From Promethearchaeota archaeon (lineage in GTDB: Archaea; Asgardarchaeota; Lokiarchaeia; Sigyniarchaeales; SOKP01), in assembly GCA_016840085.1 (NCBI GenBank), contig JAEOTA010000049.1, forward strand, positions 1 through 51,068: a DNA stretch of 51,068 nt, written 5' to 3'. Shown one piece after another: positions 8,881-18,174 of this stretch. Made by a program: the position numbers and the translations under genes. The notes beneath the pieces were generated by a model. That model had not been told where the DNA came from. It was given only the letters and a program-made list of their open reading frames with translations, and made no database searches. How positions within the stretch are numbered: the first letter of the stretch is position 1; the number at the start of each line of letters is the position of its first letter.

Positions 8881-9798
8881 TTACTTTCCCTCCATAGCTA
8901 ATTTTTGAATTTTTATGTATTTTTCTGAATATTCTGGCTTATCTTGATCGTATTTGAATTCACCAATAATATATTTATTAAACAATTCCTCTTCAGTCAT
9001 GAATTTTGCTTGATTCACACGAACACTATTTCTTCTTATCCAATCAAGCATTTTAAGGGTATTATCCATTTTTTCACCCTCTAATCCTAAATTTTCAGCG
9101 CCTAAATTATTCAAATTTCTCCTCCCAAAATATGTTACGCAAGGAGTTATCACTTCAATTACAGAAGTGCCTTTATGTTTTAAAGCTTTTTTAAAGTATT
9201 TCATAAAAGTTCGTGGATGTGCTACCGTTATTCTTGCGATATATGATGCCCCTGCAGCTAAAGCTAATTTGACACCATCACTTCTATTTTCAAACATCTT
9301 ATATGGTGTAGTTGTGCTTTCTGCTCCATACAATGTGGTTGGAGCACTTTGACCACCTGTCATACCATATATACTATTATTAAAAATAAGGATAACACAA
9401 TCGATATTTCTACGGCAAATATGAATAAAGTGATTTCCCCCAATTCCTAAGCAATCTCCATCGCCGGAGAAGATAATAGGTTTTAATTTAGGATTTGCTA
9501 TTTTCATACCTGTAGCTAATGCTGGTGCTCGACCATGAAGTGCAAAAACCTTTTGAGAAGCGTGATGCACTAATGTTATTAATTGAGTATAACAACCGAT
9601 TCCTATAATTAATGGAAATAATTTAGGATCTATTTTTTCATCCTCAAATACACGGGTAAAAAGATGACCTATTATACCATACCCACATCCTGCACAAAAA
9701 AGGGAATTATAATTACCAAAAAGATATCCTCCCATAGAGAATTGGACATATGGATGATCTGGTTTCTCTGTTGGATATCGTGGACCTAAACCTGACAT
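8881..9798 (-). CDS. korB: 2-oxoacid:ferredoxin oxidoreductase, beta (TPP) subunit
   Basis: 305 residues. CAGCGYGIIGH near residue 35 and the thiamine-diphosphate motif SGDGDCLGIGGNHFIH followed by NNSIYGMTGGQ (about 110-150) identify the TPP-binding beta subunit. Its ATG overlaps the TAA of korA by one base, which implies translational coupling. Acts in the cytosol with korA, korC and korD. Normal length for the family. Confidence 0.92.
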   Translation of the reverse strand: MSGLGPRYPTEKPDHPYVQFSMGGYLFGNYNSLFCAGCGYGIIGHLFTRVFEDEKIDPKLFPLIIGIGCYTQLITLVHHASQKVFALHGRAPALATGMKIANPKLKPIIFSGDGDCLGIGGNHFIHICRRNIDCVILIFNNSIYGMTGGQSAPTTLYGAESTTTPYKMFENRSDGVKLALAAGASYIARITVAHPRTFMKYFKKALKHKGTSVIEVITPCVTYFGRRNLNNLGAENLGLEGEKMDNTLKMLDWIRRNSVRVNQAKFMTEEELFNKYIIGEFKYDQDKPEYSEKYIKIQKLAMEGK

Positions 9799-10970
9799 TA
9801 TTTTGATACCTCCTTAATAATTTTTAATATATCATCTGGATGATGAAACACACCTACTTTGGGAATTTTTATTATTGGGATTTCAAGTTTCTTAACTCTT
9901 TCTACCTGTTCAGCGATAAATCCTGTATAGTTTAATTCAGGTATAATAATAGCTTTGGCATTTTTAACTACCTTCTTTACTTTTTCATCAGGAAACGGCC
10001 ATACTGTTATTAACCTAAAGATTCCAACTTTAATTCCCTCTCTCCTGGCTATATCAACTGCACGATAACTTGTTCTTACAGGTAAACCATAAGCGATGAT
10101 AATTATATCCGCATCGTCTAATTTATATTCCTCAGTTATAGAAATTTTATCCATATTAGACTTTATCTTTTCAATTAGTGTTTCCATAAATTCTAATGCA
10201 TTAGATATTGGAAGTCCTTCAGAATTATGAGGCAGCTGAAGAGACATAAGGGGAAAATAATCTGTACCGATTATTGGAGGTTTTGGGATAACGTATTCTC
10301 CAGTTTTACCATCCTTATAAGAGAACTTTTTAGTATAATCTTGAGGTAATTCACGATTAATAACTCTCTTAATTATTTCTTCTTTTGGAGGAATATAAAC
10401 AGGCTCATGAAGATGTCCTAAATAAGCATCAGAGAGAATAAATACAGGACATCGATAAGTTTCAGCAAAATTGAAAGCTTTTATCGTTAAATCAAAAAGC
10501 TCTTGGCAGTTCATTGGAGCTAATGCAATAACTTGAAATTCTCCGTGACCCGCAAAGCGTATCAATCCTAAATCGTTGTGATGTGGTGCAGTTACAGGTC
10601 CATGACTACCAGGACCAACGCGCTGAACATCACATAAGACAAAAGGAATTTCAAGATTTGCTGCCATTGAAATTGTTTCAACCATTAAAGAAAGACCTGG
10701 TCCAGAAGTAGCCGTCATTGCTTTTGCACCAGCTAAAGATGCGCCCATGACTGCGTTTATTGATGCTATTTCATCTTCCATTTGCATACAACCTCCTCCA
10801 ACTTCTGGTAACCGTTTAGCAAGATGTTCTATAACTTCAGTCGAAGGTGTTATAGGATAACCTCCAAAAAAATTCAAACCTGCAGCCAATGCACCTTCTG
10901 ACATCGCAACATTACCCATCATTACATACTTACCTTCTGGCAAATATCTTTTACCATTCTTTATACTCAT
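9798..10970 (-). CDS. korA: 2-oxoacid:ferredoxin oxidoreductase, alpha subunit
   Basis: 390 residues with GNVAMSEGALAAGLNFFGGY and PITPSTEVIEHLA at the N-terminus, DEIASINAVMGASLAGAKA and TSGPGLSLM, and a C-terminal transketolase-C-like domain (ADIIIIAYG, ending HHPDDILKII). This is the substrate- and CoA-binding alpha subunit. GGTGAG seven bases before ATG is a clear ribosome site, just after the korD stop. Order korD-korA-korB-korC is the one found in archaea with the 2-oxoglutarate enzyme. Confidence 0.92.
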   Translation of the reverse strand: MSIKNGKRYLPEGKYVMMGNVAMSEGALAAGLNFFGGYPITPSTEVIEHLAKRLPEVGGGCMQMEDEIASINAVMGASLAGAKAMTATSGPGLSLMVETISMAANLEIPFVLCDVQRVGPGSHGPVTAPHHNDLGLIRFAGHGEFQVIALAPMNCQELFDLTIKAFNFAETYRCPVFILSDAYLGHLHEPVYIPPKEEIIKRVINRELPQDYTKKFSYKDGKTGEYVIPKPPIIGTDYFPLMSLQLPHNSEGLPISNALEFMETLIEKIKSNMDKISITEEYKLDDADIIIIAYGLPVRTSYRAVDIARREGIKVGIFRLITVWPFPDEKVKKVVKNAKAIIIPELNYTGFIAEQVERVKKLEIPIIKIPKVGVFHHPDDILKIIKEVSK

Positions 10971-10985
10971 TTTTTTCTCACCTTA

Positions 10986-11258
10986 TTATGTTTTAGCTTT
11001 TTCCGTTTGTATTTCTTCCTCATCCAGAACATAAATACACCAATCAGGACAACAATATTCACACCTACGACATCCAACACAATATTTTTCTTTTCCTTCC
11101 TTTACTTTAGGGATGTAAGCAATTCTATAATTGAGCTCATCACTAATTTCTAAGATACCCGTAGGACAAATTGCGATACAAGCATAACAGCCTCCACATC
11201 TGTCCTTATTTAAAAAAAGGGAGAATTTCTTTTCTTTATTCTCGATTAGTTTGGGAAT
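10986..11258 (-). CDS. korD: 2-oxoacid:ferredoxin oxidoreductase, delta (ferredoxin) subunit
   Basis: About 90 residues with two 4Fe-4S motifs, CGGCYACIAICP and CVGCRRCEYCCP, and the intervening GILEISDELNYRIAYIPKV, typical of KorD. It ends 15 bases before korA. The open frame begins after TAA 11262-11264 and contains no ATG, GTG or TTG before the first cluster. ATT 11258 is the earliest plausible start and would give the usual length, but I see no GTGA-type ribosome site before it. The start is therefore uncertain (another non-standard codon, or a sequence error). Confidence 0.8.
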   Translation of the reverse strand: MPKLIENKEKKFSLFLNKDRCGGCYACIAICPTGILEISDELNYRIAYIPKVKEGKEKYCVGCRRCEYCCPDWCIYVLDEEEIQTEKAKT

Positions 11259-11423
11259 TATTTATCAACTTACTTAATATTTGATTAATGTAAGAAAATA
11301 CTCTAACAATTATAAATTTCAGTCAATAACATTTTAAGGTTTTCTCGAATTTCGAAAACAATATAAAAAAGACAAAAAAGTATACTATAAAGATTTAAAA
11401 TTAATGACAAAAATAATTATGTA

Positions 11424-12143
11424 ATGTATAGAAAAGCAATGGAACCTTTTGGTTTAGCTCTTAAAGAATTCTTTGAAGGAAATAAATATGCGAAAATCAT
11501 TTTTCATCGAGATGATGGATTAAAGGAGGAAACTTCACTCCTTTTTTATTTCAGAAGTGAAAATAACTTCACATCAATCGAAAGACAAGCACTCGCATTA
11601 TGTCAAGGAAGAGTATTAGATATCGGAGCAGGCATTGGTCCACATAGTTTAGCACTTCAGAAGTGTGGATTGGAAGTTTTAGCAATCGATATTTCTCCTT
11701 ATGCATGTGAAATTATGAGGAAAAGAGGGGTAAAAAACGTAAAATGCTCTACTATTTATGAATTAAAAGAAGAAAGATTTGATACCATTCTTCTTATGGG
11801 TAGATCAATAGGATTTGTAGAGAATTTATCTGGGCTTACAAAATTCCTTATTTATTGTAAAGATCTATTAAATCCCAGGGGATTAATATTGTTCGACTCT
11901 ATTGATGTCCGATTGACAAAAAAACCAATTCATTTGACGTATCAAGAAGAAAACATTAAACGAGGACGTTATTTTGGAGAAATTAGACTTCAAATAGAAT
12001 ATAAAGATATTTTAGGAGAAAAATTTCAAATTTTGCACATTGACCCTCAAACATTAAAGAATTCTGCTAATAATTTAGATTGGTCTTGTGAGATTTTGCA
12101 TATGGAAAACGATGGGTCTTATTTAGCTAAAATTTTCAAGTAA
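11424..12143 (+). CDS. Class I SAM-dependent methyltransferase
   Basis: 239 residues. Motif I is VLDIGAGIGPHSLAL (about 67-82), followed by VLAIDISPYACEIMRKRG, and FDTILLMGRSIGFV as motif II, so this is a Rossmann methyltransferase of the UbiE/small-molecule type. The C-terminus resembles other archaeal proteins of the group with a beta insertion. Substrate unknown. It converges with leuD, whose stop lies six bases after its own, and is divergent from the kor operon. Confidence 0.8.
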   Translation: MYRKAMEPFGLALKEFFEGNKYAKIIFHRDDGLKEETSLLFYFRSENNFTSIERQALALCQGRVLDIGAGIGPHSLALQKCGLEVLAIDISPYACEIMRKRGVKNVKCSTIYELKEERFDTILLMGRSIGFVENLSGLTKFLIYCKDLLNPRGLILFDSIDVRLTKKPIHLTYQEENIKRGRYFGEIRLQIEYKDILGEKFQILHIDPQTLKNSANNLDWSCEILHMENDGSYLAKIFK

Positions 12144-12148
12144 TTTCT

Positions 12149-12676
12149 TTAATTCTTCAACTCCTTTAGGAGTTGTTTTTCTAATCCTCCAGCTTTAAGA
12201 AGTTTTAAGAGTATCGGATGAATTTTTTTGCCAACATATTTTTTCCCAGTAGTTAAATTTGAAACTATTGCTTCTGGAAAATTTATTTCAATTTCATCTC
12301 CTAAGTTAAAATGCTTTGAAATTCCCTCAATTTCCAAAAGAGGGAGTCCACGTGCACAAGATGACCTATAAAATATTCTTGCAAATGACTCTGCTACAAT
12401 AGCAACAATACCTTTTTCCCGAAGGATTGTAGGGGCCGTTTCTCGACTTGAACCACAGCCAAAATTCTTTCCTGCTACAATAATATCCCCATCTTTAACT
12501 TCACTAGGAAATTTTTCATTGATTGTTTCACATGTATGTTCCAATGTCGCTTTTAAATTATCTAAGTATTGACCTGGAGAGATAGCATCTGTATCAACAT
12601 TATCTGGAAAAAGCCATATCTTTCCTTTAATAATATCTCTATATTCGTTAACTTTCTTACTTTTATCCATTACCAT
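12149..12676 (-). CDS. leuD: 3-isopropylmalate dehydratase / homoaconitase-type small subunit
   Basis: The protein shows IWLFPDNVDTDAISPGQYL, GKNFGCGSSRETAP (the substrate-serine loop) and RSSCARGLPLLE, all hallmarks of the LeuD/HacB swivel-domain subunit. I prefer ATG 12676 to the upstream GTG 12688, because that GTG lies inside a GGTGAT ribosome site. It follows leuC by about 15 bases. With LeuC it would isomerise 2-isopropylmalate; the archaeal HacAB branch, which acts on homologues of homocitrate, has the same motifs and cannot be excluded. Confidence 0.85.
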   Translation of the reverse strand: MVMDKSKKVNEYRDIIKGKIWLFPDNVDTDAISPGQYLDNLKATLEHTCETINEKFPSEVKDGDIIVAGKNFGCGSSRETAPTILREKGIVAIVAESFARIFYRSSCARGLPLLEIEGISKHFNLGDEIEINFPEAIVSNLTTGKKYVGKKIHPILLKLLKAGGLEKQLLKELKN

Positions 12677-12691
12677 CTTCTTTATCACCCA

Positions 12692-13960
12692 CTAAAAGTT
12701 CCTAGGATCTATAATTTCACCTGTTAATGCTGAAGCTGCTACAGTAGCAGGAGATCCAAGATATATTTCAGAAGAATTGCTCCCCATGCGACCTTTAAAA
12801 TTTCGATTTGAACTTGAAATACATCTCTCCCCAGGAGCAAGTACACCTCCATGTGCTCCAAAGCAGGCTCCACAATTGGGGTTTGTAATTATAGCTCCAG
12901 CATTAATTAACACTTCTGATATTCCGGATTTAGCTGCTTTTAACCAAATCTCTTGAGAAGCAGGGGTAACTATCATGCGAACATCTGGGTGTATTTTCTT
13001 CCCTTCTAATATTTTTGCAGCAATTTCAAGATCTTCTAATCTTCCATTTGTACATGAACCTAAAAAAGCTTGATTGATCTTAAGTCCTTTTACTTCTGTA
13101 ACAGGTTTTACATTATCTACTGTATGTGGACATGAAACTTGCGGCTCTAATTCAGATATATCTAGTTTATATATATTATCATAAACAGCATCAGGATCAG
13201 GCTTAATTAATTTAAAAGATTCATTTGTTCTTTCTTTTATCCAATCTATTACTTTTTGATCTGGAATACCAAATGCAAATTTCGCCCCTAATTCAAGTGC
13301 AAAGTTAGACATGGTCATTCTTGATGCAATGCTCAAATATTCCATGGTTTCTCCAGCGAATTCTATTGATTTATATCTGGCAACTTCAGCAGTATAATCT
13401 CCTGCTATTTTTATAATGATATCTTTGCTCATAACATTATAGGGTAGCTTACCAGTGATATTAAATTTAATAGTATGAGGTATCTTAAACCATAATTCTC
13501 CCTTTACATAGGCATAAAATAGATCTGTATTTCCCACACCGCAACTTGCTGCGTTGAATGCACCATATGTGGTTGTATGGCTATCTCCACCTACTATTAG
13601 CATTCCAGGTTTTATATGTCCTTTTTCAGGCAAAACTTGATGACAAATACCTTCTCTGATATCGTAAAAGTTGGTGATTCCCTGCTTTTTGACAAATTTA
13701 CGAATCATATCATGTATCATAGCCCATCTTTCGGTTGGAGCAGGATTATAATGATCAAATAATATAACAATTTTATTAGGGTCAAAAACTTTTCTCTTCC
13801 TTGCGGGCTTTATCTTATTAAAATCTAAAGCAACTTTTGCTGTACCAAAATGGCTCATTACCAGATCAAGCTTTGCATTTATAATATTACCAGGTTTAAT
13901 ATCACTTTCTGAAAGATTGTGTTCTGATAAAATCTTTTCTGCTATAGTTTTACCCGACAT
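12692..13960 (-). CDS. leuC: 3-isopropylmalate dehydratase / homoaconitase-type large subunit
   Basis: About 422 residues, the short archaeal form. GGDSHTTTYGAF holds the conserved His, FLGSCTNGRLEDL the first cluster Cys, and NPNCGACFGAHGG the other two; SSNRNFKGRMGS closes the active site. It binds one 4Fe-4S cluster and works with the small subunit directly downstream. ATG 13960 is chosen over TTG 13966. Leucine synthesis, or 2-oxoacid chain elongation, is the likely pathway; no leuA or leuB is in the window. Confidence 0.88.
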   Translation of the reverse strand: MSGKTIAEKILSEHNLSESDIKPGNIINAKLDLVMSHFGTAKVALDFNKIKPARKRKVFDPNKIVILFDHYNPAPTERWAMIHDMIRKFVKKQGITNFYDIREGICHQVLPEKGHIKPGMLIVGGDSHTTTYGAFNAASCGVGNTDLFYAYVKGELWFKIPHTIKFNITGKLPYNVMSKDIIIKIAGDYTAEVARYKSIEFAGETMEYLSIASRMTMSNFALELGAKFAFGIPDQKVIDWIKERTNESFKLIKPDPDAVYDNIYKLDISELEPQVSCPHTVDNVKPVTEVKGLKINQAFLGSCTNGRLEDLEIAAKILEGKKIHPDVRMIVTPASQEIWLKAAKSGISEVLINAGAIITNPNCGACFGAHGGVLAPGERCISSSNRNFKGRMGSNSSEIYLGSPATVAASALTGEIIDPRNF

Positions 13961-14009
13961 CTTCAATATCTTAAAATAATATTTTATAAAAAAGATAAAC
14001 TAATAAAAA

Positions 14010-15437
14010 CTACATTAAATGAGTTCTAGCAATTTTATCCAATTCTTTTTGAAGTGATGCATCAATAGGTTTTATAGGGGATTTATCTAACATTTTTGAA
14101 GCTAATTCTTTTGCTCTTTTTCTAGCGGATTTTGAGCCTAATGCTTTCCATGAATCTCGAGTCATTCTATCTATAATAATGCTCGGAAAGAATAATTCTT
14201 TTCTAAAATATTTTAGAGTAGAAGGATGGGATAATAATTCTTCCTTATCTCCATAATCCTTCAAAATTTCTGAAGCATATGGAGTTCCATAATCCTCAAT
14301 ACCTTCTAAAAGTCTTTTAACCATTCCTATTATTTCATTATCAATTATTAATTTTTCAATACTTTGAGTTGATTCAAAGTCAAGCATACCTGGACCTGAA
14401 ACCATATTAATTCCCCCTAAACCAGCTAATAATGCCCCCATTCCAGCTTCAAGACCAGCTTGACTATCAGGGATCTTTGAATCACTTAAAGACATATATG
14501 CGTGTGTAGGTAAATTCAAAAATTTTCCAATTTCAATATCACCTAGATTAATCATCATTGTTTCTATTGCGCCCATTGGTGTAGTTCCTTGTTTCATATC
14601 AAATACTGCTGGAGAACCACCCCATATTAACGGAGCACCTCGTTTTGTTAATTGAACAATAACAACTCCCGCAAGACATTCAGCACAATGTTGAGTAATT
14701 GATCCAATTAAGGTTATTGGAGCATTTGCGCCAGCTAATGGCATTGATACAAATTCAGAGGGGATCATACTTTTAGCAGCGTCTATTAATGATTGAGTTG
14801 TCAGGTCTGACCATTTTAAAGGAGGACTGGGACACGCATCAAATATTGCTAAGGGTTTCTGGGCAAGATCATCTTCAGAATTCCTGCAAGCTAGAAGGAT
14901 TTCACGCATGATTGAGAAGCTTTCCTTCCGAAATGTTCCTGTTACTATAGGTTTATAACAATTTGATAATGCTAAATATAATCTATGCCAATCTTGGGCA
15001 TCTTTTGGCACGTCTTGGTATATTAATGCTGTACTTTGAGCTTCTATATACTTCAATTGTTCTACTATCTTAGAAAATTGTATAAAATCTTTTGACAAAC
15101 CCTCTCTTATTTCTCCCGTGTTTTCATCAAGTATGAAAATAGCAGCAGACCCGGGATCAAAGTGGACCTGATCCTCTTCTAAAGTAATGTGTTCATTCCC
15201 TTCCCGATCAAATAGAGTGATTTTATTGGGAACTGAACCCAAACATTTATCTACCAAATCTGATGGTATATAATAACGCAAATCTTTATGATTTAAGCCA
15301 TGTTGATTAAAAATATCGGTTGCTTCTTTGTTTTCAATGAAGATACCTTGAGTTTCTAATATTGATTTCGCTTCTTCAAGAATTAATTTCTTATGTTCTT
15401 TATCTAATATTTGAATTTTTGGTCTAATTATAGTCAT
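14010..15437 (-). CDS. MttB-family methyltransferase without pyrrolysine
   Basis: Trimethylamine-methyltransferase (MttB, COG5598) family: FDPGSAAIFILDENTG near residue 95, then SSPAVFD-like WGGSPAVFDMKQGTT, GGINMVSGPGMLDFES and RELFFPSIIIDRMTRDSW-like end segments. The reading frame is continuous, without an in-frame TAG, so it belongs to the non-pyrrolysine group whose characterised members (MtgB, MtpB, MtcB) demethylate betaines. The substrate here is unknown. ATG 15437 has GGAGGAT before it and is preferred to ATG 15452. It sits with a corrinoid protein and a homocysteine-methyltransferase-like protein, a full methyl-transfer set. Confidence 0.82.
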   Translation of the reverse strand: MTIIRPKIQILDKEHKKLILEEAKSILETQGIFIENKEATDIFNQHGLNHKDLRYYIPSDLVDKCLGSVPNKITLFDREGNEHITLEEDQVHFDPGSAAIFILDENTGEIREGLSKDFIQFSKIVEQLKYIEAQSTALIYQDVPKDAQDWHRLYLALSNCYKPIVTGTFRKESFSIMREILLACRNSEDDLAQKPLAIFDACPSPPLKWSDLTTQSLIDAAKSMIPSEFVSMPLAGANAPITLIGSITQHCAECLAGVVIVQLTKRGAPLIWGGSPAVFDMKQGTTPMGAIETMMINLGDIEIGKFLNLPTHAYMSLSDSKIPDSQAGLEAGMGALLAGLGGINMVSGPGMLDFESTQSIEKLIIDNEIIGMVKRLLEGIEDYGTPYASEILKDYGDKEELLSHPSTLKYFRKELFFPSIIIDRMTRDSWKALGSKSARKRAKELASKMLDKSPIKPIDASLQKELDKIARTHLM

Positions 15438-15451
15438 ATATAAATCCTCCA

Positions 15452-16330
15452 TTAAAGTGAATCTATTATTTTACGAATCTCATATATAGTTTTCGGAGAT
15501 GTACCACAACACCCTCCGACAATTTTCGCGCCTAACTTTATCATTTCATGAATATCTTTAACAAAATCTTCTATAGGTTGTTCATATGAAGTTGTAAGAC
15601 CTTCCAATCTTGGTTTTCCGGCATTTGGTTTAACTGAAAGGGGTTTATTAGTTAGTTCAATAGCTTGTTTTAATAATTCAAGCATTTCATTTGAACCTAA
15701 TGTACAATTTGTTCCAATAACATCTACATTTTCATTCTCCAATAATCTAATACACTTCTCCAATGAATCTCCCATAATTGTAAAAAATCCTCTTTTAGTT
15801 TTATTGTAGGTTATTGAAGCAATAATAGACTTATTAGAAATATCTTTTATCGCTCTTACTGCCGTTAACATTTCTTCAATATCAGAAATAGTTTCAATAT
15901 GCCAAAGATCAATCCCATTTTCTAATAATTTTGCTTGAGCAGAAAAACTTAAATACCAATCTTCACTCGAAGCATTCCCCACAGGAGGTCTAAATTCTCC
16001 AGTTGGTCCAATATCTCCAACAATGAGACGACCAGGAGGGCAAGTTTTTTTTATATTATCTAAAGCATTCTCAATTATTTCTTTAATTCGATCTTCAAGG
16101 TCGTGACGCTTCAAGTTTAATGGTGTTGCACCAAAAGTATTTGTTTGGCACATATCTGAACCTGCATCATAGTAAGACTTATGAATTTCAACAATAGTAT
16201 CTGATTTTTCGATATTTAACATATCTGGAACTTTTCCTGGTTCCAAACCTCGTTTAATTAATTCACTACCCATAGCCCCATCAAACAGGATAATCTTCGA
16301 ATCATCATCTAGCCAATTTTGAAATGTCAA
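15452..16330 (-). CDS. Homocysteine S-methyltransferase family (BHMT-like) protein
   Basis: 292 residues with LFDGAMGSELIKRGL at the start, QTNTFGAT, GTNCTLGS and the terminal GGCCGTSP; the three cysteines of the last two motifs bind zinc, which activates a thiol acceptor. Known relatives move methyl groups from betaine, S-methylmethionine or methyl-corrinoid to homocysteine. Start TTG 16330; its stop TAA overlaps the distal ATG of the next gene. Between a corrinoid protein and an MttB-family enzyme, it may take the methyl from the corrinoid (MetH-like) rather than from a free betaine; that is inference. Confidence 0.82.
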   Translation of the reverse strand: MTFQNWLDDDSKIILFDGAMGSELIKRGLEPGKVPDMLNIEKSDTIVEIHKSYYDAGSDMCQTNTFGATPLNLKRHDLEDRIKEIIENALDNIKKTCPPGRLIVGDIGPTGEFRPPVGNASSEDWYLSFSAQAKLLENGIDLWHIETISDIEEMLTAVRAIKDISNKSIIASITYNKTKRGFFTIMGDSLEKCIRLLENENVDVIGTNCTLGSNEMLELLKQAIELTNKPLSVKPNAGKPRLEGLTTSYEQPIEDFVKDIHEMIKLGAKIVGGCCGTSPKTIYEIRKIIDSL

Positions 16331-16352
16331 AACTAATATCCACTCTCCAAAT

Positions 16353-17000
16353 TTATTTTTCTAGTAGTGATTTAACTAGTTTAACAGCTTCCACTGCGTT
16401 GCCAGCAAAACCATCGGCATCACATTCTTCAACCCAAGAATTTGTAACAGGTGCTCCCCCAAGAATAACTTTAAATCGATTAGTCAATTTTTTCTCCTTT
16501 AAAATATCAATTATTTTTTTCTGGCCAATCATAGTAGTTGTTAAAAGTGCAGAAATTCCAATAACATCAGCATCTTTTTCAATTGCCACATCAATAATTT
16601 TCTCTGCAGGCACATCTGCCCCTAAATCATAAACCTCAAATCCATATGCTCTAAGCATCGTACTAACAATAGTCTTTCCTATAGAATGAATATCACCTTC
16701 TATTGTTGCAATTACAACCGTACCTAATGATAATTTATCTTTCCCGCTCTGAAGATGAGGAATGAGAATATCCAAACAATTCTGCATGATTTGTGCCCCT
16801 AGCATTAATTCTGGTAAAAAGTATTCACCTTCTTCCCATAATTCTCCAACTTTTCGTATTCCAGCTGCAAAACCTTGTTCAATAACTTTAAGTAAATTCA
16901 GTTTTTCTTTTATTGCTTTTTTTGCTAATTCAATTGCTTTATCTTCATCCAAATCGACTATAGCTTCAGTCATTTCTTTAAAAATTTGGTTATTGGACAA
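16353..17000 (-). CDS. Corrinoid (B12-binding) methyl carrier protein, MtbC-like
   Basis: 215 residues: an N-terminal four-helix cap (to about 90) and a C-terminal B12 Rossmann domain with the DIHSIGKTIV loop that supplies the lower-ligand His, then GADVPAEKIID and VILGGAPVT. Size and layout match MtbC/MtmC/MttC carriers. Start TTG 17000 with GGAGAG before it. It is the first gene of the methyl-transfer operon; MttB-like protein would methylate it and the BHMT-like protein could demethylate it. No RamA-type reactivase lies nearby. Confidence 0.88.
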   Translation of the reverse strand: MSNNQIFKEMTEAIVDLDEDKAIELAKKAIKEKLNLLKVIEQGFAAGIRKVGELWEEGEYFLPELMLGAQIMQNCLDILIPHLQSGKDKLSLGTVVIATIEGDIHSIGKTIVSTMLRAYGFEVYDLGADVPAEKIIDVAIEKDADVIGISALLTTTMIGQKKIIDILKEKKLTNRFKVILGGAPVTNSWVEECDADGFAGNAVEAVKLVKSLLEK

Positions 17001-17146
17001 ACAAATCTCTCCTTTATTTTAGTTAAATCATTAAATAAAACATTTTAGCTAAAAATTAAAATTACACTTAATTACATAAAAGAAATAAGAAAAATATAAT
17101 TGTTGAATATAATAAATAAGAATTAAAAAAAATTAGAAAATTTTAG

Positions 17147-17524
17147 TTATAACATAGCTATAGCATTAATTTCAATTAACATGCTAGCTATTGGTAAATT
17201 GGAGACTTCAACTGTAGTCCTTGTAGGATAGTTTCCAGATATTTTGTTATCATCAAAAAATTTCTTATATATTTTATTCATTTTGGCAAAATCTTTAATA
17301 TCCCTTAAAAAAACGGTGATATTTACTACATTTTTTATTTTTCCTCCCGTGTTTTCTAAGATTGATTTTATCTTTTCCAAAGCAGAATAAGTTTGATCTT
17401 CTATAGTTTTTGTTGCTTGTTTAGGACCTTGACCGGATATAAATAAAATATTTCCAGCTAGCACTCCCGGAGTATAAGGACCTGCAACAGGAGTACCAGG
17501 ATTAACATATTTGATATCTGTCAT
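17147..17524 (-). CDS. ridA: RidA family enamine/imine deaminase
   Basis: 125 residues, full length. Conserved segments: PVAGPYTPGVLAGN, LFISGQGP, ALEKIKSILENTGG, VVNITVFLRD and the C-terminal PTRTTVEVSNLP with the catalytic Arg. RidA hydrolyses reactive 2-aminoacrylate and related imines released by PLP enzymes. It is transcribed toward the methyl-transfer operon but is separated by 146 AT-rich bases, so it may be independent. Confidence 0.88.
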   Translation of the reverse strand: MTDIKYVNPGTPVAGPYTPGVLAGNILFISGQGPKQATKTIEDQTYSALEKIKSILENTGGKIKNVVNITVFLRDIKDFAKMNKIYKKFFDDNKISGNYPTRTTVEVSNLPIASMLIEINAIAML

Positions 17525-17808
17525 AATAATTATAACAACTCTATTTTTTTTAATAATTTTTTCCTCTTGCTAAAATATCCCATTTGTATTAAATCAAGAG
17601 CATTTGATTATTTAAATATAAATGATGGTTAAAATAAAAGAGATATCATTTCCTCCTTAAAAAAAATAAAAATTAAAATCCTTTTCATTGATGTAATGAA
17701 TAAAATAACTTCTATTATTATCATACTTTAATATAAAAATAGAAAATAATATTTGTTTTCATTCTTATTTAATTGTAATTATAGTTTTAAAAAAATACAA
17801 GTGATTTA

Positions 17809-18123
17809 ATGCCCAAGAAATTTTCAAAAGAGCCACTCAAAGGAATGAAGGACTATTATCCTTCAGATTTAAGAATAGAAAATTGGATTATTGATACAAT
17901 AAGAGATGTTGCAGAGAGATATGGTTATGAAGAATATGAAACTCCACAATTAGAACCAATTGAAATTTTTGCTGCTAAGTCTTCTGATGAATTAATTAAT
18001 GAACAATCATTTATTATAGAAAAAAAAAAAGGAGAGAGACTTTTATTAATCCCCGAGCTAACGCCCTCCTTAGCTCGAATGGTTGCGAAAAAAAGTCAAG
18101 AACTTAAAAAAACCATTTTATGA
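17809..18123 (+). pseudogene. Truncated 5' copy of hisS (partial direct duplication)
   Basis: 104 codons that match the first 104 of the intact hisS at 27339 in the same orientation, about four fifths identical in protein: KKFSKEP, DYYP, RDV.ERYGYEEY, FAAKSSDEL, LARMVAKKSQELKK are shared. The upstream leader CAAGTGATTT before ATG is shared too. Similarity stops abruptly after SQELKK; this copy then reads TIL and a stop. It lacks motif 2, the histidine loops and the anticodon domain, so it cannot charge tRNA. It marks the left edge of the jet island and looks like a by-product of integration or recombination at hisS. Confidence 0.85.
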
Positions 18124-18174
18124 TTAAATTTTAAAGTCTTCTAATTAGATGACTATATACCAAAAATCTCATTT

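Noticed and set aside
14010..15437. Pyrrolysine-type MttB
   Set aside because: The reading frame is complete without any in-frame TAG, so it belongs to the non-pyrrolysine group.
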